Shown piece after piece: positions 10,911 through 24,200 of a stretch of 64,000 nucleotides of DNA. The DNA is from Solanum dulcamara (taxonomy: Eukaryota; Streptophyta; Magnoliopsida; Solanales; Solanaceae), in assembly GCF_947179165.1 (NCBI RefSeq), contig NC_077240.1, positions 71,751,501 to 71,815,500 of the forward strand, read 5' to 3'. Under the pieces are notes generated by a model that had not been told where the DNA came from, made no database searches, and was given only the letters and a program-made list of their open reading frames with translations. How positions within the stretch are numbered: the first letter of the stretch is position 1; every line of letters starts with the position of its first letter. The position numbers and the translations under genes were made by a program.

Positions 10911-13900
10911 ATGGCTACCCAAAAGGGCAAATCAGTAGCACCCGGTGAGATTGGTCAGGCGCACAGAGTTACCAGGGCCCGATCGATGCCTGAGAAGGAG
11001 ACTGTGCCCCCGACAGCCAGCTCTGCTACACCGCTAGAAATTATGGCGGCCCCAGGTGAAGATCAGAGGGCGTATTCACCTGTTTTTGGAGCCCCAGCAC
11101 CCGAGCCTCTAGCTCCACAGTCAGGAGCGGAAGACAGGGCTATGCAGGATGCTGTGCAACTGTTGACCAGGTTGGTGGCCGGACAGGAACACAGACGTGG
11201 TTTAAGCGGAGATCCGATACACAGGTCTGATAGTTCGAGGGCTCATGAGTTTCTGACTTGTAACCCTCCAGAGTTCTTCGGGACAAAGCCCGAAGAGGAC
11301 CCCCAGGAGTTTGTTAGAGAGATGCAGTGCACTTTACGTCTGATTAAAGCTTCGGCAACCGAGTCGGTTGAGTTGGCTTCATATAGATTGCACGAGGTAG
11401 CTGCTAACTGGTTTGAGTCCTGGGAGTTGTCCAGGGGGAGACTAGCTTCTCCAGCGGTATGGGACGAGTTTACAAAGGCATTTATCAGTCATTTCTTGCC
11501 TCCTAAGATGCGTAGAGCCAGAGCAGATAGATTTTTACAGTTAAGACAGCGAGGCCACAGTGTTCGCGAGTATAGTTTGGAGTTCGACTCATTGGCTCGA
11601 CATGCACCTGCTCTGGTAGCTGACATGACAAACAGAATGCACAGATATGTGATGGGCCTAGATCGTTACCTGGTGGATAGTTGTTTGGTGATGGCTGCTC
11701 AGCCAGGGATGGACATCGCTCATATTCAGGCATATGCTCAAGGCATGGAGGACAGACATAGAAGACGCCAATCCGACCGAGATTTTGGCAGAAGTCAGCC
11801 CAAGATGGCCAGGTCAGCTGGATATTTTGGAGAGTTCCGAAGCAGGCCATTCCTGCAGCAGGGTAGCAGACAGCCCACCCATCCAGCACGGAGTATGCCT
11901 TTACTATCTTCAGGCCGGAGATCAGGTGGTACAGGATATTCGGGAGCTGGTTTGAGCTCTAGGGCTTCCGGTTCGCAGTTAGACAGAGGTTCTGGTCAGA
12001 TGCGGCCACCCAAGCCCCCGTGTTCTTATTGTGGTAGGTACCATCTGGGAGAGTGTTATCGTGCTACAGGAGCTTGTTTTATTTGTAGTCGTCAAGGCAA
12101 TACGATGAAGGATTGCTTGAATAAGGGTGATTCAGGTAGAGCAGCTCGGACTACAGGATCATTTGCTGTGTCATCATCTTCTTCGGTAGGTATGCGCCCT
12201 ACGGGGCAGGGTGTGTCTACACCAGCAGGCCGTAGTAGAGGCCGGGGTGGAATTTCTGGTTCTAGCGGCCCTTCGAACCGCACTTATGCCTTGGCCACCC
12301 GACAGGATCAAGAGGCGTCTCCAGATGTGATCACAAGTACATTATTGATCTTTTCCCAGATTGTATATGCATTAATAGATCCAGGCTCCACATTATCATA
12401 TATTTCCCCGATGATTGCTGATAAGATTGGTGTAAATCCCGAACCGATAGAACTATTTGAGGTAGCTACTCTTGTAGGAGATTCTATTATAGCAAGGCGA
12501 ATATATAAAAGTTGCTCAGTAATTATATGTGATCGTTGCACTAAAGCAGACCTAATAGAATTGGAGATGACTGAATTTGATGTGATTATGGGAATGGATT
12601 GGCTATCTTCCTGTTATGCTAATGTTGACTGTCAACGGAAGGTAGTTTATCTTCAATTTCCAGGAGAACCAGTGATAGAATGGGCAGGTAATACAACATC
12701 TCTAAGAGGGAAGTTTATTTCCTACCTTAAGGCGAGGAAGATGATCAGAAAAGGTTGTATTTATCACCTGGTTCGCGTACATAATTTGCAGGCTGAAACG
12801 CCAACTATTCAGTCAGTTCCAGTTGTTAATGAATTTGTAGATATATTCCCAGATGATCTTTCAGGCCTTCCTCCTGAACGAGAGATAGACTTTACCATAG
12901 ATGTATTGCCAGATACTCACCCGATATCTATTCCCCCATATAGAATGGCACCTGCAGAATTAAAAGAACTGAAGGAGCAATTGAAAGACTTGCTAGAAAA
13001 AGGCTTCATCAGACCCAGTACATCACCTTGGGGAGCCCCAGTATTATTTGTAAAGAAGAAAAATAGGTCGCTGCGGATGTGTATTGATTACAGGCAGCTG
13101 AATAAGGTAACTATAAATAATAAATACCCCCTCCCCAGGATTGATGATTTGTTTGATTAGTTGCAGGGTGCCAAGTGGTTTTCAAAAATAGACTTGCGAT
13201 CGGGTTATCATCAGGTACGGGTAAGAGAAGTTGATATTCCAAAGACAGCATTCCGAACTCGATATGGCCATTATGAGTTCAGAGTGATGTCTTTTGGGTT
13301 GACAAATGCTCCAGCGGTATTTATGGACCTTATGAATCGGGTATTCAGATCATTCCTGGATATGTTCGTGATTGTGTTTATTGATGATATTCTAATTTAT
13401 TCCCGATCAAAAGAGGAGCATGCAGATCATCTGAGAGTAGTACTTACAGTACTCCGACACCAGAAATTGTATGCTAAATTTTCTAAATGTGAATTTTGGT
13501 TGACTTCTGTAGCATTTTTGGGACATATTGTCGGCGCTGAAGGTATTCGGTTAGATACACAGAAGATCGAGGCTGTAAAGAACTGGCCTAGGCCGATGAC
13601 ACCTACTGAGGTACGTAGTTTCCTGGGATTAGTAGGTTATTACAGGAGATTTGTAAAGAAATTTGCTTCTATGTCAGCACCACTGACAAGATTAACTCAG
13701 AAGGGAGCCAAGTTCCAGTGGACTGAGGCCTGTGAACGAAGCTTTCAGTTATTGAAAGAGAAGTTGACTACAACTCCTGTTCTAACTCTTCCCGAAGGAC
13801 CGGATGGGTATGTTATTTATTGTGATGCTTCAGGTGTGGGAATAGGTTATGTATTGATGCAGCACGGGAAAGTTATAGCTTACGCTTCCCGACAGCTTGA

Positions 13901-15794
13901 AAAGCATGAAAAAAATTATCCTACTCATGATCTGGAACTGGCAGCAGTGATTCATGCTCTGAAGATATGGAGGAATTACTTATATGGTGTTCATGTTGAT
14001 ATATATACAGATCACAAGAGTCTCCAGTATATTTTTAAACAGAAAGACTTAAATTTGTGGCAGAGGAGATGGCTGGAGTTCTTAAAAGACTATGATGTTG
14101 ATATTTTATATCATCCAGGAAAGGCCAACGTCGTAGCAGATGCACTCAGCCGTAAGTCCTTGGGTAGCTTGATAGATGTTCCAGCAGAAAAGAAGGAAAT
14201 AGTTCGTGAAATTGGTCAATTGGCTAGTCTTGGAGTTCGTTTTGCTAAATCGGGAGATAATAGGATTTCAGTTCGAGATGTTGCTGAATCTTCCATTATA
14301 GAAGAAACAAAGCGACGTCAATATGAAGACCCTATTTTGGCACAGTATCGAGATATAGGTATGGACAAAGAGAAGACCCCTTTTGGTATTACATCTGATG
14401 GAGTATTATTATACAGGGACAGGTTGTGTGTACCTGATGTTGCTTGGCTACGGCAACAGGTTATGGGTGAGGCACATCATGCCCGATATTCTATTCATCC
14501 GGGTACAACAAAAATGTACCATGACCTTAGATATTTATTCTGGTGGGATGGTATGAAAAGAGATGTTGCTGAGTTCGTGGCCCAATGTCCAAACTGTCAG
14601 CAGGTCAAAATTGAACACCAGAAACCAGGTGGTTTATTATAGGAGATGGAAATTCCAACGTGGAAGTAGGAGATGATTAATATGGATTTTATTACAGGTT
14701 TACCTCGCACTCCACGGAAGTACGATTCGATATGGGTTGTTGTTGATAGGTTGACTAAGTCAGCCCATTTCCTTCCGGTTCGGATCACATATTCAGCCGA
14801 GGATTATGCCAGGTTATATATTAAGGAGATAGTAAAACTCCACGGAGTTCCTGTGTCTATTATCACTGACAGAGGTGCCCAGTTTACAGCAAATTTCTGG
14901 AGATCTTTTCAGGCGGGATTAGGGACCCAGGTGAGCCTTAGTACAACATTCCATCCTCAGTCTGAAGGGCAAGCCGAGCGCACTATTCAGACGCTGGAAG
15001 ATATGTTGCGGGCCTGTGTTATTGATTTCAGGGGTAGCTGGGATGACCATCTACGACTTGTTGAATTTGCTTATAATAATAGTTATCACTTTAGTATTCA
15101 GATGGCTCCGTATGAGGCACTGTATGGAAGAAAATACAGGTCACCTATAGGCTGGTTCGATGTGGGTGAAACTAAGTTAATTGGCCCAGATCTGATTCAG
15201 CAGGCAGTTGAGAAGGTGAAGCTTATTCAGGAACGATTATTGGCAGCTCAAAGTCGACAAAAAGCATATGCTGACAACCAGCATCGACCTTTAGAGTTCC
15301 AAGTGGATGACTGGGTATTCTTGAAGGTGTCACCTATGAAGGGCGTCATGAGATTCGGCAGAAAAGGGAAACTTAGTCCGAGATACATCGGGCCTTATCA
15401 GATTGTTCGTAAAGTAGGCAAGGTTGCCTATGAATTGGATCTACCAGTTGATTTAGATGCAGTACATCCGGTATTCCACGTGTCTATGCTTCATAAATTC
15501 GTTGGCGATCCTTCCAGAGTATTTCCTGTACAGGATATTCAGGTGACCGAGGAGCTATCCTATGAGGAACAGCCGGTGGCTATTTTAGATCATCAGGTAA
15601 GGAGGTTACGCACCAAAGATGTGGCATCTGTCAAAGTATTGTGGCGCAACAACAACCGAGAAGAAATGACTTGGGAGGCGGAGGAAGAAATGAAGAAAAA
15701 GTATCCTCAGTTGTTTTCTGCACCCACAGGTAACTTAAGTTCCTTATTACCTATATTGGAAATAATAAATTATTTGAAACAACTATATTTATAA
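10911..15794 (+). pseudogene. gag-pol polyprotein with three in-frame TAG stops
   Basis: The frame is continuous from the ATG at 10911 (MATQKGKSV) to TAA at 15792. It is broken only by TAG at 13158, 14640 and 14667. Gag: '[19 protein letters not shown]' near 11300, with a knuckle [14 protein letters not shown] near 12076 whose expected His is Asn. Protease: '[14 protein letters not shown]' near 12371. RT: '[20 protein letters not shown]' near 13077, and catalytic '[10 protein letters not shown]' near 13377. RNase H: '[11 protein letters not shown]' near 13810 and 'YTDHKSLQY' near 14006. Integrase: HHCC zinc region 14480-14610, and DDE triad in 'VVVDRLTKSAHF', 'IITDRGAQF' and 'GQAERTIQ' (14727-14990). 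A chromodomain-like end, 'VKVLWRNNNREEMTWE', is near 15631. The first stop falls inside RT, not at a gag-pol border, so programmed readthrough is unlikely. Element genes only; no host role inferred. Confidence 0.93.
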
Positions 15795-15832
15795 ACCTAT
15801 AAGATCAATTTAACATTCGAGGACGAATGTTC

Positions 15833-15848
15833 AAAAAGGGGGGAAGAA
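15833..15848 (+). other. Polypurine tract of the young element
   Basis: An A/G run, aaaaaggggggaagaa, lies immediately before the 3' LTR. This is the expected primer of plus-strand synthesis. Confidence 0.9.
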
Positions 15849-18800
15849 TGTTATAACCCGTACTTTGCACCTAAGGACATGTTGGGAATATTTGTAACAA
15901 GTCAAGGGTAAGACTATGCTTGGTCTTGTTATATACAAGGTTTTATTGATTAAGTTGGGAGGTGGAATTATTGGAAAAGTTAAAGGGCAAAATTGGAATT
16001 TCACATGTAGAAATACCATAAAAAGTTAGGGGTAAAATTGGAATTTCACATGTGGAAATACCATAAAAGGTTAGGGGTATACTTGGAATTTTACACATGG
16101 AAATACTATAAAAGGTTAAGGGCAAAGGTGGAATTTCAACTTGAAAATATTAGAAAAGGTGAGGGGCAAAATGGTAATTTCACATGGGAGCCTTAGTCAT
16201 AAAATCCTAGAGATTTCTAGACCATTTGAGAGAGTTAGAAGTGAGAAGAACTTGAGGAAAAATGGAAGAGAAAAATCGGCCAAGGAGGGAGTAAATCAAC
16301 CCTCCAAATTTCATCCCCAAAAATTATAATTTTCTAGTATTCCTACTAAGTCAAGGGTGCTCTACAACATGGTGTAGTTGTTTTGGAAGTTTGGAGACTT
16401 GTTTCATTGATTTGGAAGTGAAGAAGCTAGAAGAAAAAGGTAAGAATTGATTCATTTTATTATGTTATGAAGGTTTGTATATGTTGTAGTATGTGGAGGT
16501 GTATGGAATTTATGAAAATATGGAAGTTTTCATAGTAATATGGTGCCATGTATACATGTTCTTATATGAGTAAGAATTATTCAATTTTTGTGTAGTATTT
16601 TTGTGTAGTATTTGTATAGTAGTTATGATAGTTATTTGATGTTGAAAATGGAAGTTGGATGAAATTTATTGAAGTTGGAAATATGGGCTAGGTGATGTAA
16701 TTGGAAAAAAAATAAGTTTGTATAATTTGTTAGTTGTGGTTATGATTTTGGGGATATAAATGAAGTTTAAATGGTGTAAGTTGGTATTAAACTAGTTTGT
16801 AGGAATTATGTAATTTGAGTATGATATTATAAGAATATGGAGGTAAATTATTAAAAGTATGAAGTGTTGTTGTTAGTTGTGAAGTTGAAGAAAGAAAATG
16901 AATTTTTAATATTTTTGTGGTATTTATGGAATTTTTGAGTGAAGTATGGAGTTGAAAAAAATTGGATAGCTTACTTGGAATATTTTTCACTTATGTTGGA
17001 ATAAGTTGAAACTAATTATGGATATGAGATATTCATATTTATTTGGAAATGCAAAGTTTGGTTGAAAGTTGTTGCACTAATTGGAAAATTATACCAATTT
17101 ATATTATGGTGTGTTTAAGTTGATTATTGATGGAATTGGTGTTGTTGTTGGCTTGGTTGTTGATATTGTGGCCGAGTTGTAATCTCGGGGTTATCATATA
17201 TATAGCGAAGATGCTGTCGAAATTTTTGTAGACAAGTATTGGAAAAATTGAATTCTTAAAGTCTTATGAATAGTAATTGGTAAATGTGACCAATTGTAGA
17301 TTTTGGAGAAAACGGGAATTGATTTTGGACAACCGTAAAACGTCAAAAAGGTATGTAAAGCTTTACCTTTTCTTCACTTGGCATGTCCTAGATGTAATAG
17401 GAGTGAATACGAACCTCGGGGATCACTCTACTCTTTGAAATCGACGCTCGAAAATTTCCCTTTTCTATTCAATAGAATTGAATTAGGTAATTATGAATAG
17501 TTTTGGAAAAATTGTCTAAACTTCTAGATTTTGCACAAATGAATTCCGAATACCTTGAAACTCTTCTAAATAATGTTATGAAGTCTAACGCACGTGATTT
17601 GTATACGCCACCTCATTTGACTGAGGTGGGCCCCACTATTCCGAATTTTTCTTCGTTATTCCGTTTGAATTACGGTAGGTAGCATTTGAAAGAAACTCTT
17701 TGCTATGCTTCCTAATATTATATGAATAATTATTCCGTTAATTTCCATAATATATTTAGAAGTACAGAGATGATTCGGAAAGTACTATTTTTACATAGAG
17801 TATTGTGATATTGGAAGTACTTGTACTACTATTATTATTCAAGTTTCCTTTTATGATTTGTTATCGAAATTATGCCATCGAGTCTGTATAAATGTTTTGT
17901 AATTTAAATTGCATTTAGTTTCTCACTACTCCACTCGTGGATGCCTCAATGCTTCTTTCACTGAGCCTGGGCCAGGATATGTTTTCGTGCGTATTTCTCT
18001 GCATTATTCGTCGTGTCCCGACGTGAGGGGGCAGGTATGACATGTACCATGGGGTGGTAAATATTATGCCATGGAGTTATGCTGTGCCATGTACATATAT
18101 GTTTGTGATATGATATGATATGATATGATTTGATATGGCCATCTGATATGATATGATTTGTTACGGAGATATTCCCTACTCTGGTGTTATGCTGTGCCGT
18201 GGTGCCGATGATGGAAGGGAAACCACACTTTGTTCATCGAGTCCCTAATGGGGCCGGATATGGCATATGTCTGTGCATATATGGTTTGAGATTTTGATAA
18301 GCATTTTGAAATTCTAAACATTGATTTCATGTTTTGCATATACTATTCAGATTATGATTTTATATAGTACAGTGCATGCTTCATATATTCAGTACATTTT
18401 CCGTACCGACCCCCTTTCTTCGGGGGTTGCGTTACATGCCCGCAGGTACCGAAGTTTGACTTGCTGATCCGCCGGTTTAGGACATCTGCTGTGTTATTGA
18501 CAGTGCTCCTTTGTTCGGAGCTTGTATTTTGGTACTGACTCTATCTCTGTATATTTGGATATGTTGGTCAGGGGTACGATGGGGCCCTGTCCCGTCTTAT
18601 GACTATGCTATCATCTGTAGAGGTCTGTAGACAAAGTTATGTTGTGGGTTTTGTATATATGGTTTGGATTTTTGTGTGTTTTGTGACTACCTTTCAACTC
18701 TCGTGCGTATATCTATTTTTATGATATATTTAGCAATTTCTACTAATCACTACATTTGTTTATTCGAAAAAAAAATAGACTAATTTGGGATAAGGGTACG

Positions 18801-18853
18801 TTTGGGTGCCCAACTCGGGCACCAGTCGCGGCCTACGGGGTTGGGTCGTGACA
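15849..18853 (+). repeat. 3' LTR of the young gypsy element
   Basis: A 3005-bp near-identical copy of the 7693-10692 LTR. It includes the 45-bp array at about 15980-16188. Its differences from the 5' copy are scattered and mostly transitions. Confidence 0.95.
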
Positions 18854-21800
18854 TAGGACAATTAGGCGAGCTGACTAGACATTTTGGTGACTCGCCAAAT
18901 AGTTATGCCAGGCCCGAATTAGCTCGCCGAATGGACCCAAAATCCTCTAGAAACTGTTATTTTAGGCGAGCTAAAGCCCCTTTTTGGTTACTCACCGATA
19001 TGAACAATGAGACTCAATTAAAAGTCATTTCATTTAATTTTTATGATTTTTATTCATTCCCATAAGGGTATTCTTGAACTTTTACCCTTAATGAACTTCC
19101 ATAAGTCTACTTTATAGTCTTTTAACCTCTCTATTCATTCCAAACTCTTAGACAAATCAAGATTCACATGTTCTAAGTTATTTTGAGAGGGGAAAAAGCT
19201 AGGGTTCCAAGAGCATTCGTCAAGTTCTTCAAATTCCTTCAAGAATATAAATTTTTAGGTATGTAAGCCTAACACAACGTTGGACTGAGTTCATCCACGT
19301 GCCCCTTCATCTTTATTGATTCTAGTTGAAATGAGTTGGAGTTTCCAAGTTCCTTGAATTGAATTCTTGAATTATCTATAGTCTTTTTGAGTTCCTTGTA
19401 CCTATTTAAATACGTATTGATGTTGTTCATGGGTTGAGTATTTGATTTAGATGCATGTTCATGTATTTATTCGCATGGACCCTAATTGAGGATTATATTT
19501 GAGTTTGAGCCTTGGTTTTAAAAGAGTTTGAGTTTTCACATGAGTTGAGTTTGAGGATTCTCTGAAAGTTTTCATAATTTTGAACATAAATATTTTGAGC
19601 ATAAATGATGGTTTTGAGACAGAGTTTTAACAAGTTGTGATTGATTTTAAAAAATATATTTTTCTGAAAGAACTTGATCATTTGAGCATGAGCCAAGTCC
19701 GAGTTGAATTGGAAAGAGTCTTTAAGATTATAACTGTGTTGTGATCTTGATTTCTCAATGCATTATTTTGAGTCGAGATTGCATATTCTTAAAGAGATTT
19801 AAAAGAGTTGAGTAATTAATTTAAATGAGTGGATTTGAAAGAGAATCATGATTAAGGATTTAGTCTAGAGACTTGAACTGTGAATGCATAATAGTGATTG
19901 GAAAGTGAGCATGATGAGAATATTGATAGTGTTGACGAATTGATAGTCTTGGATGTTGTCCTAAATGATTGTCTAAAACCCCTCATAACTAAATGATTTG
20001 AGAATGATTGGTAAATTGATTGGTTGAAAGGGTGATTTGATAGAACGAATGAGTTAAAAAAAGGTCCAATGAAATCAGATGAGATAATTTGAATATCTTC
20101 CATGATAGATATGAGAATATTGAGTTTTGGGAGGAGTACTAAGCACCGAATTGGGTAAGAGTATAGTCCCTACTCGAATCCCATGAACTATGTATCTAAC
20201 TTAGGTTGGAGGGTTAAACCTCTTAAGTCCAAAAATGACAGAATTTGATAGATTGTGGATCCAATAATAGTGATTCATCCCTTACCCTGGCAAAGTATTA
20301 GATAGGGGTGGCAACGACACCGCTTCATTGTGTATTACTGGCTCATAAGTGATGGTTCTCTGTTAGAGAAACTCCCAAATTTAGTGGATTATGCATGATG
20401 TGATTGGTTTGATCGAGATTGTAGATGAAAGGGTCAATTTGAAAGGCATTGCTAAATTCTAATTTGTATATCTATCGACTTGTGACCTATGAGTCGACAT
20501 GAGTATATTCAGAGTTGATCTAGATTGGTCTTGATAGTACTCTAATGATTTGATTGAATTGGATTGTATATGTTTGGTCTATGTCTAAACCTTACTCTTG
20601 ATTTAAACTTATGATATCCTGATTGATTTCCTTACACGTGATTGAGTTACTTGAGTTGAAGTTATTCTACCTTATGCACGTTTAATTATGCCACTTTACA
20701 TACTCATACATTCCAGGTATTGACGTCCATTTGGACTTGCATCATTTCATGATGTAGAGACAGGTTTAAGAGATCATCAAGAGGCGCACCATTGAAGATC
20801 TGTTCATACTCATCTTATTAGTGAGTCCTCCCCAACATTTGGAGGATACCACTTATGATCTTCTTACGTTGAGTTTAGTCTTTTCTTTCTCATAGACTAC
20901 ATAGTGATGGGTTGATTGAGTATTTTATTTCTTTGAATTATTCTTGTCAGACTATTTTAATGACATAGATTGGAATTCTATTTTTTGGCCCATGGCCTTT
21001 CTTCCTTGAGTTAGATTATTGATTGGAATTTCCACTTAATTATCTCTTTATTTTAAGTTTATCACTGATTGAGTGAATGAACGGATGTGTGATCAGGCCA
21101 AGTGGTTCGTTTGGGAGCCAGTAATGGTTTCTGAGTGCCGGCCACATCTAGGGTACTCTCCCGGGGCATGACAAAAGTCTTCAATTTTTTGGCTAGATAA
21201 TCTTCAATCCAGGTATATAAGGCTATCACAATGTTGTACTAAGTTCGTCCTTGTGCCCTACATGTTCATAAAGTCAATTGAGTTATGAGTTAGAGTTTCT
21301 AATTCCATAAAGGTGAATTCTTGATGTATTTATTTACTTCTTTATTGCGTTCTAGTATGAATATTATATTATACTTGATGAGTTGATGTTTGAGGTTATG
21401 GATTCATGGTTGCATTCACACGAACCCAAATTAAGGTTTGCATTAAATATCTTATGCATTATTGTTGTTAAAAGATAGACTATTATAATTGAATAAATGA
21501 GCATGAGGTTGAGCTATGAAGGAGTTTATCAATGTCTATTTTCTCACATGAGATTTTACATATCCTAAATGTCATATTTTGAGAAATTGAGATATGTTTT
21601 CAAATGAATGATTGAGATGAGATGTACCTATATTTAAGAGAAGCGATGATATAAATTAATGTAAAAATTCCAATGAGACTAGATGAGATATAAATTGAGT
21701 GTTTTTCTCACTTGATATATATGAGCTTAATAATGTTTTGGGAGTAATATTGAGCACCAACTTGGAAAAGAGTATAACTAACTTAATCCCCATAAACTAC

Positions 21801-22680
21801 GTAGCTAGCGTAGGATAGGATTGTTCCGTTCTTTCGGTTGACTCCTTATTGTCCTAAAAGAGGACTTTTTATATGGATCCAGAGGTGATGTGACATTCTT
21901 TACCCTAGTAAAGTATTGGATGGATGTGGCAACAACATCGCTTCGTTGTATCATCACTAGCTAAAAAGTGATGGTTGTCAGTTAGAGAAACTCCCCTAAT
22001 AAAGTTAAAGTACTATATTTTATTTTACTGGGTTGCGTCTATCATTGCATACCTTTTAAAACATTGTTTTACTATATTGCATTTTCTATTGAGTTGAGTC
22101 TGTTTTAGAGATGAGTTCCTTAAGTTGAGTATCTTGGTGTAAGTTTTCTTTATCTATTTTACATACTCATACATTCCATATACTGGTGTTGTTCAATCTG
22201 TATCATTTTATGATATCGATGCATGTATGTTAGAGATCATCAACAGGCGCACCATTGAATATCTATCTATCCAAACTTTTGGTGAGACCTCTTTGCATTC
22301 AGAGGAGCTCCTTCACATTATAATTTCTTTCATTATGTTACTTCTTTTAGGTAGTCGTGAGCTTGTCTCAACCCCTTCTTACTAGTTAGTAGAGGCTTCA
22401 TAGACTGAGTAGAGTAGAGTCATGTTGATTCATTTATAGTCTGTTTAAAAACTATGATTTTCGTTATTGAAGTTATAATAGTTGTCCTATGTTTTTATAT
22501 GGGTACTTTAAGCTATTAATTAAGATTGATGAGACTATTTTTAATGCCCACTTGATGTTACTCTTTAATTATTAAGTCTTTCGTTGAGTGAGTTAGACAA
22601 GCTAAGTGGTTTATTTAGGACCAGCAATGATTTTCGAGTGCCGGCGACGTCCAGGGTGTTGGCTCGGGTCATGACAAACT

Positions 22681-22692
22681 TGGTATCAGAGC
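22681..22692 (+). other. Primer binding site of element A
   Basis: TGGTATCAGAGC, four bases after the end of A's 5' LTR (22676), complementary to initiator-Met tRNA. Confidence 0.9.
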
Positions 22693-22892
22693 ACAGAGTT
22701 CAAGTGCCCTGGAGTGACTATGAAGAAGAGTCTAGTAGAGTCCTCCTTATTGGTGTGAAGTGCGCTACATCTATACCGGGGAGGCTACAAGACTTTAAGA
22801 ACTGTTCCACTTCTTTCATGTTCCACCCCATGCTATAGAGTTTGAATCTATGAAATCTCCTTCTAATTCTTGCTTCTCACAATTTCAGGTTA

Positions 22893-24200
22893 TGCTTTCT
22901 AAGATAACTTTGAGTTAGAGGAACGTCGTTGGGGATGAGATCCTCCATCCATCCGGAATACAGACCATAACTGAGCTCAATTTGTTAAGAATGAGAATGA
23001 GGTTAAGAATGGGACTTAGGGAGTTCCACAAACTACTCAGCCCATGATGACTTCTGACGGTGAGTTTAGGGGAACTATCTCTATGCTCACCCAGTTAATG
23101 ACTGCATAGACTGGTCGTCAGAATACCCCAGCCCCGAGCTACAGTTCTCAGGAGCCATCTGCTGCAAACAGGATCCGTGATTTTCTGAGGAAGAATCCAC
23201 CAATCTTCACTGGTTCTAAGGTCGAGGAAGAACCTTAAAATTTCATTGATGACATGTGAAAGATATTGAAAGCTATGGATTCCACAGAGATAGAAGGAGT
23301 TGAACTTGTCTCCTATCAGTTGAAAGATGTTGCCAATGTTTGATACAATCAGTGAGAAGAAAGTAAAGGTATGGATGCCGATCCTGCAGTCTAGGATAAG
23401 TTCAATAGTTCAATCTTATATCACTTCTTCTCGCAAGATTTAAGGGAGGCAAAGATATAGGAGTTCATAAACTTGAAGTATGAGGGGATAACTGTCAAAG
23501 AGTATATCCTCAAATTCATTCAGCTATCCAAGTATGCTCCCAAAATAGTTCCCGATATAAGATCCAAAATGAGAAAGTTTATTTTAGGTTTGGGCGGACA
23601 TGTGAAGAAGGAGTGCCATGCAACATTATTAATCTCATATATGGACACCTCCATACTTATGGTGTATGCTCAACAAGTTAAGGAAAATAAAAAGAAATAT
23701 CGAGAGGAACACTAGAGTAAGAAGGCTAAATCTACAGGCCATGAATCAAACCAGCCAAAGGCAAGAATGGAAATCGCTCTTTATTTCAGAATAGGTCTTC
23801 TAATTATGCACCCTCTGTAAGTGCACCTACACTCAACATAAGGAATGATCAAAGGTCAAAATATTTAATAACACAAGGTTCTCAGTCTTAAGGAAGTGTG
23901 GCCCAAGGTCCTATACGGGCACTGCCTTATGGTAAATATAGTAAGTTCCACTTGAGAGAGTGTCATGTTGGAACAAATGGATGTTACAATTGTGGACAAG
24001 CAAGTCACTTCCACAGAGAATATCTGATGGGAAGATAGAGTGATGCGGGTGACAGAGCCCAATCTTCTTCGGCAGTACTGCCAAATAGGGGTAATCAATG
24101 GGGTGCTACTTCAGGAACATGCGAAGGTCAAAACCATTTGTATGCTATGACTATTCACCATAATCAGGAGAACTCGCCAGATGTTTTCACTAGTATGCTT
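22893..24200 (+). pseudogene. gag remnant of element A
   Basis: Gag-like blocks include 'NRIRDFLRKNPPIFTGSKVE' at about 23171, 'EIEGVELVSYQLKDVANV' at about 23287, 'YAPKIVPDIRSKMRKF' near 23530 and 'HVKKECHATLLIS' near 23600. A zinc knuckle of the C-x2-C-x4-H-x4-C type sits at about 23980-24030 ('CYNCGQASHFHRE'), but its last Cys codon lies in a degraded context. There are multiple stops and frameshifts (for example near 23236 and 23340). It is the same family as the gag of element B and distinct from the young element's gag. Confidence 0.85.

Larger units (their letters stand above)
7693..18853 (+). mobile_element. Full-length young Ty3/gypsy (Tekay/Del-like chromovirus) retrotransposon
   Basis: An 11,161-bp element runs from TGTTATAACCCG to ...GGGTCGTGACA. 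It has a perfect 5-bp target duplication, tagga at 7688-7692 and 18854-18858. It has two LTRs of about 3.0 kb, an iMet-tRNA primer site at 10697-10708, one gag-pol reading frame (10911-15794) and a polypurine tract at 15833-15848. A by-eye comparison of the LTRs gave about 38 substitutions plus a 6-bp and a 1-bp length difference in 3.0 kb (about 1.3%), the lowest divergence of any LTR pair here. Order PR-RT-RH-IN, long LTRs and a chromodomain-like C-terminus support the Tekay/Del clade. Three premature stops make this copy non-autonomous as it stands. Confidence 0.95.
7313..21173 (+). mobile_element. Solo gypsy LTR, itself split (7313-7692 and 18859-21173)
   Basis: The LTR begins TGTTATACCC at 7313 and ends GGGGCATGACA at 21173. 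It is flanked by gaagt (7308-7312) and aaagt (21174-21178), a target duplication with one G to A change. The pieces sum to about 2.70 kb. There is no primer site, coding region or polypurine tract belonging to it, so it is a solo LTR left by LTR-LTR recombination. Its internal modules (such as 'ccatgacctattaaattaaa' near 7575-7595 and the hairpin region near 20705-20756) match the other gypsy LTRs in the window. The phrase ggcgagct/agctcgcc recurs at 18865-18990. Confidence 0.9.
6625..22676 (+). repeat. 5' LTR of element A, split into 6625-7312 and 21179-22676
   Basis: The pieces 6625-7312 and 21179-22676 are collinear with the 3' LTR at 26303-28626. In the 3' copy, the target of the nested insertion reads gaagtcttcaa without interruption near 27115. 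Combined length is about 2.19 kb. The left part contains repeated 'tacgac(c)..' and 'gatcgtagg' phrases (6700-7130). The right part contains the twin stem-loop region near 22160-22215. Confidence 0.88.

Noticed and set aside
13158..13160. In-frame TAG considered as programmed gag-pol readthrough
   Set aside because: It lies inside RT (after 'DDLFD'), far past the gag-protease border, and two more TAG stops follow; point mutation is simpler.
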